In this document: positions 62,801 to 64,000 of the stretch, piece after piece | How the letters are laid out: every line of letters starts with the position of its first letter | Position numbering within the stretch: position 1 is the first letter of the stretch | Assembly: GCF_030128875.1 (NCBI RefSeq) | Contig: NZ_CP124620.1 | Location: 2,728,001 to 2,792,000 of the forward strand | Source of the DNA: Stenotrophomonas sp. BIO128-Bstrain | Lineage (GTDB): Bacteria; Pseudomonadota; Gammaproteobacteria; Xanthomonadales; Xanthomonadaceae | Direction of reading: 5' to 3' | Length of the DNA stretch: 64,000 bases | Made by a program: the position numbers and the translations under genes | Notes under the pieces: model-generated | What the model saw: the letters and a program-made list of their open reading frames with translations, nothing else | What the model was told of the DNA's origin: nothing | The model's database searches: none

Positions 62801-63432
62801 TGGATGGCTACCTGTCCGGGCGTGGCAGCGAGGGTATCGAGGAGCTGCCGTTGGCGCGGGTGGAGAACCAGCAGTACATCCACTACGAAAAGGGCTCACT
62901 GGCGTTCTACCGCCTGCGCGAAGAGATCGGCGAGGCCGCACTCAACCGTGCGCTCAAGCGTTTCCTGCAGGACAAGGGCTTCCAGCAACCGCCCTACACC
63001 ACCTCGACCGAACTCCTGGGCTACATCCGGGCGGAGACGCCGGCCGACCGCCAGCAACTGGTGACCGATCTGTTCGAGAAGATCAGCTTCTACGACAACC
63101 GCGTGCTGGCCGCGACCGCGCGCAAGCGGGCGGACGGCAAGTACGACGTCACCCTGAAGCTGCATGCCGAAAAGCGCTATGCCGACGGTGACGGCAAGGA
63201 GACCGCTGGCGCCATGGACGACTGGATCGAGCTCGGCGTGTTTGCCAACGCTCCCTCGGGCAAGGAGCGCGACCAGAAGGTGCTGTACCTGCAGCGCCAC
63301 CACGTCACCGAGGCCAACCCGTCGATCACCGTGACGGTGGACGGCAAGCCGGATGAAGCGGGCTTCGATCCCTACAACAAACTGATCGATCGGGTCTCCT
63401 CGGACAACCGGCGCAAGGTGACGCTGCAGTAG
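59848..63432 (+). CDS. ABC-2 permease fused to M1-family aminopeptidase
   Basis: 1194 aa. The N-terminal ~550 residues contain two blocks of about six membrane helices (from SPPLWLLAGLFALMAFGAAS to LVLAGRRLRGPAGLGGAVA). The C-terminal half is a gluzincin peptidase domain with the zinc motif HEVAHQWW (residues 933-940). A downstream glutamate (LSESLSQYSAL) is a probable third ligand, and FPGYARFAQSFANTIPYSES lies before the motif. This fusion is known in Bacteroidetes and Xanthomonadaceae; the transported substrate is unknown. Start ATG 59848. Confidence 0.9.
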   Translation: MIAAFFRFELREQLRSPPLWLLAGLFALMAFGAASSDAVQIGGGAGNVHSNAPTVIASMLGIFTLLGMLVSTLFVSNALLRDFDLGTAELIFASPIKRRDYLAGRIGAALVSGLLVYMIIALGLALGPFMPWVDPARMGPVSLYSYVWAFGVIVIPNLVFTTALLALLAATTRSILWVYIGVIGYFVLYGVSAALLSDIDNTWVAVLSEPLGLRALSRTIRYWSVAERNSGLPAVAGQLLANRALWLGVAAVLYAATFALFRTERSGSAGRRWGRRTALVTTAPAQRPSQVVVPRVVPGHGAGTAWRQFLHQVRFDTSGVLRSVPFLVLLVLGLCNFLPGALFRQTLYGTPIWPVTSEMLTALQGAYSWLLIIIVLFFAGELVWKERAARINEVTDAMPVPNWVPLLAKFATLVAVIACFQAIGALAAIAVQLSKGYTQIEPLVYLKTLALDSVVYLLMGGLALVLQVLTNNKFIGYALLIVVMIGQAVLGMLDYTQNLYNFGSWPIAPYSDMNGYGHFLPGQLAFQGYWALFLLALLCVASAFWVRGVGTSLRQRLVLAGRRLRGPAGLGGAVATLAFIGLGGWLYWSTNIRNEFLSPDQQLDLQARYERELSRYRDLPQPRIVAVDNRIDLHPETQSVVIDAYWTVRNTHTTPIAQLHVAMNDDKQLTAVDLGGQTLAMHDADLGYRIYQLTAPLQPGEERRIHFRVNQHPTGITSDQAPTDLVENGSFFNSRLLPSFGYDQGVQITDRNERRKRGLGEPSRMPKLEDQAARANNYVTDDADWLAFRSTICTAPDQIALAPGYLQHEATINGRRCFSYAMDRPMLNFYAYLSARWEVKRAAYKGIPIEVYYDARHGYNVDRMIEAVQKSLAYYEANFTPYQHRQVRIIEFPGYARFAQSFANTIPYSESIGFIADLRNRDKVDYVFYVTAHEVAHQWWAHQVIGANVQGATMLSESLSQYSALMVMEKEYGRQQMRQFLKTELDGYLSGRGSEGIEELPLARVENQQYIHYEKGSLAFYRLREEIGEAALNRALKRFLQDKGFQQPPYTTSTELLGYIRAETPADRQQLVTDLFEKISFYDNRVLAATARKRADGKYDVTLKLHAEKRYADGDGKETAGAMDDWIELGVFANAPSGKERDQKVLYLQRHHVTEANPSITVTVDGKPDEAGFDPYNKLIDRVSSDNRRKVTLQ

Positions 63433-63441
63433 AACGCAGCG

Positions 63442-63837
63442 TCAGCGCGGGCTGTCGGCGAAGTCCTTCAGGATTTCGCCGACGCCCGATGGCGCGATCT
63501 CAAACCCCAGCGGCGTGCCGGGGTTGATCACCACGCCGTAGCCGCCGGGAACGCGCTTGAGCACGTCCAGCATCAGCATGCGGATGGTGTGCGGGGCCTG
63601 CTGGCTGTGGAAACCGACCCGGCTCATATCGGTGAACACCGACACGTGCAGCACGCCCTGCTTGTCGAACAGCAGCGGATCGAAACCGCTGCCGTCCGGT
63701 GTCACCAGGCTGCCGGTGAGCAGCACCACCTCGGACGCCACGAAGGCCTTCATGAACAGGCCGATCGGCAGCTGGCCGTCCATTGCCGTCTTGAGCAGCG
63801 TTTCGATCGGGGTCTGGGGGGCAGCAGCGTCGGTCAT
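63442..63837 (-). CDS. SseB-like family protein
   Basis: 131 aa, no signal or membrane helix. Features include IETLLKTAMDGQLPIGLFMK, FDKQGVLHVSVFTDMSRVGF and the C-terminal RVPGGYGVVINPGTPLGFEI. The last segment (GxxVNPG) is typical of the N-terminal domain of SseB (enhanced serine sensitivity) proteins, whose role is unclear. It converges on the permease/aminopeptidase gene, 9 bp away. Confidence 0.65.
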   Translation of the reverse strand: MTDAAAPQTPIETLLKTAMDGQLPIGLFMKAFVASEVVLLTGSLVTPDGSGFDPLLFDKQGVLHVSVFTDMSRVGFHSQQAPHTIRMLMLDVLKRVPGGYGVVINPGTPLGFEIAPSGVGEILKDFADSPR

Positions 63838-63892
63838 GGAATGCAGGGGTATGGGTGGGGTTCGCTAGTGTACCGCCGGGGGTGCCAGGAGC

Positions 63893-63912
63893 CGGCCAGC
63901 GGCCGGCACTAC
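63893..63912. repeat. SMAG/GTAG palindrome
   Basis: GCCGGCCAGCGGCCGGCACT with the following AC matches the inverted SMAG unit at 38786-38808. It overlaps the end of the partial gene to its right and supports a Stenotrophomonas origin of the right part of the window. Confidence 0.8.
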
Positions 63913-64000
63913 GGGCTGGCCGGATCGCCGACGAGGTAGAGGTGGAACGTCGGGTCCTCCTCGGTCAGCGCGACATGCAGGAGACCGAGCCGCGGCAGGG
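63909..64000 (-). CDS. C-terminal end of an unidentified gene running off the window
   Basis: The minus-strand frame ends at TAG (63909-63911) and gives LPRLGLLHVALTEEDPTFHL and YLVGDPASP before the window edge. Its stop overlaps the SMAG repeat. Family not recognised from 29 residues. Confidence 0.5.
   Translation of the reverse strand, partial: LPRLGLLHVALTEEDPTFHLYLVGDPASP

Overview
The window is a mosaic. Its right third (about 53.8-64 kb: ssb, a LacI-type regulator, an ECF sigma operon and an ABC/aminopeptidase locus) reads as an ordinary, GC-rich, uninterrupted Stenotrophomonas-like (Xanthomonadaceae) chromosome. That assignment rests on the protein types and on GTAG/SMAG-type palindromes near 38.7 kb and at 63.9 kb. 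Everything left of about 48 kb is a patchwork of short blocks whose genes look as if they come from different proteobacteria. I judged these origins from the proteins alone, without a search.

The blocks are joined by one repeated element: an IS91/ISCR-type rolling-circle (HUH) transposon of about 1.88 kb. It has a ~510-aa transposase, a 3' end (oriIS) finishing in TTGAACTTCCTATACCC, and a 5' end (terIS) that can be deduced by comparing copies. Copies, with my letters: a solo oriIS end (2049-2217, +), A (5377-7233, +), B (10705-11908, +, both ends lost), C (15401-17068, -, 5' truncated), D (20303-22184, -, complete), E (24357-26231, -, complete), F (35218-37103, -, complete) and G (41049-42711, -, 5' truncated). 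Each oriIS abuts unrelated DNA, several times inside a gene: an outer-membrane barrel gene, a small hypothetical gene, trpF and the RNase P RNA gene are all cut at the same element base.

Blocks from left to right: (1) a small gene split by an intact IS3-family element with a 4-bp target duplication; (2) barrel fragment, alpha/beta-hydrolase and the 3' part of a second IS91-type transposase; (3) an msrB-msrA-GST-corA run of alphaproteobacterial look, then an IS1380-family remnant; (4) GntP permease, patatin and truncated trpF (Lysobacter/Xanthomonas-like); (5) DsbD fragment and PQQ glucose dehydrogenase (Comamonadaceae-like); (6) DedA-like, DsbB-like and HNH nuclease (Brucella/Ochrobactrum-like); (7) L,D-transpeptidase and ABC-2 permeases; (8) a complete RND efflux operon (Pseudomonas-like); (9) NRDE protein, SMAG repeats, DM13 protein, an IS110 element inside a palindrome, and truncated rnpB (Stenotrophomonas-like); (10) PilZ and SLC13 proteins (sphingomonad-like), an IS1595 remnant and an IS21 element; (11) a four-gene recombinase operon matching the ginABCD module of GInt genomic islands, next to ssb.

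Two readings fit: a real array built by rolling-circle capture and recombination between ISCR copies, possibly carried by the GInt island; or a chimeric (for example metagenomic) assembly in which unrelated genomes were joined through a shared repeat. The sequence alone cannot decide, and this should be settled before biological use is made of the layout. Independently of that question, the IS110-family element at 39.6-40.8 kb has a 220-bp noncoding leader whose short segments match both its own ends and its insertion site, as expected for a bridge RNA.
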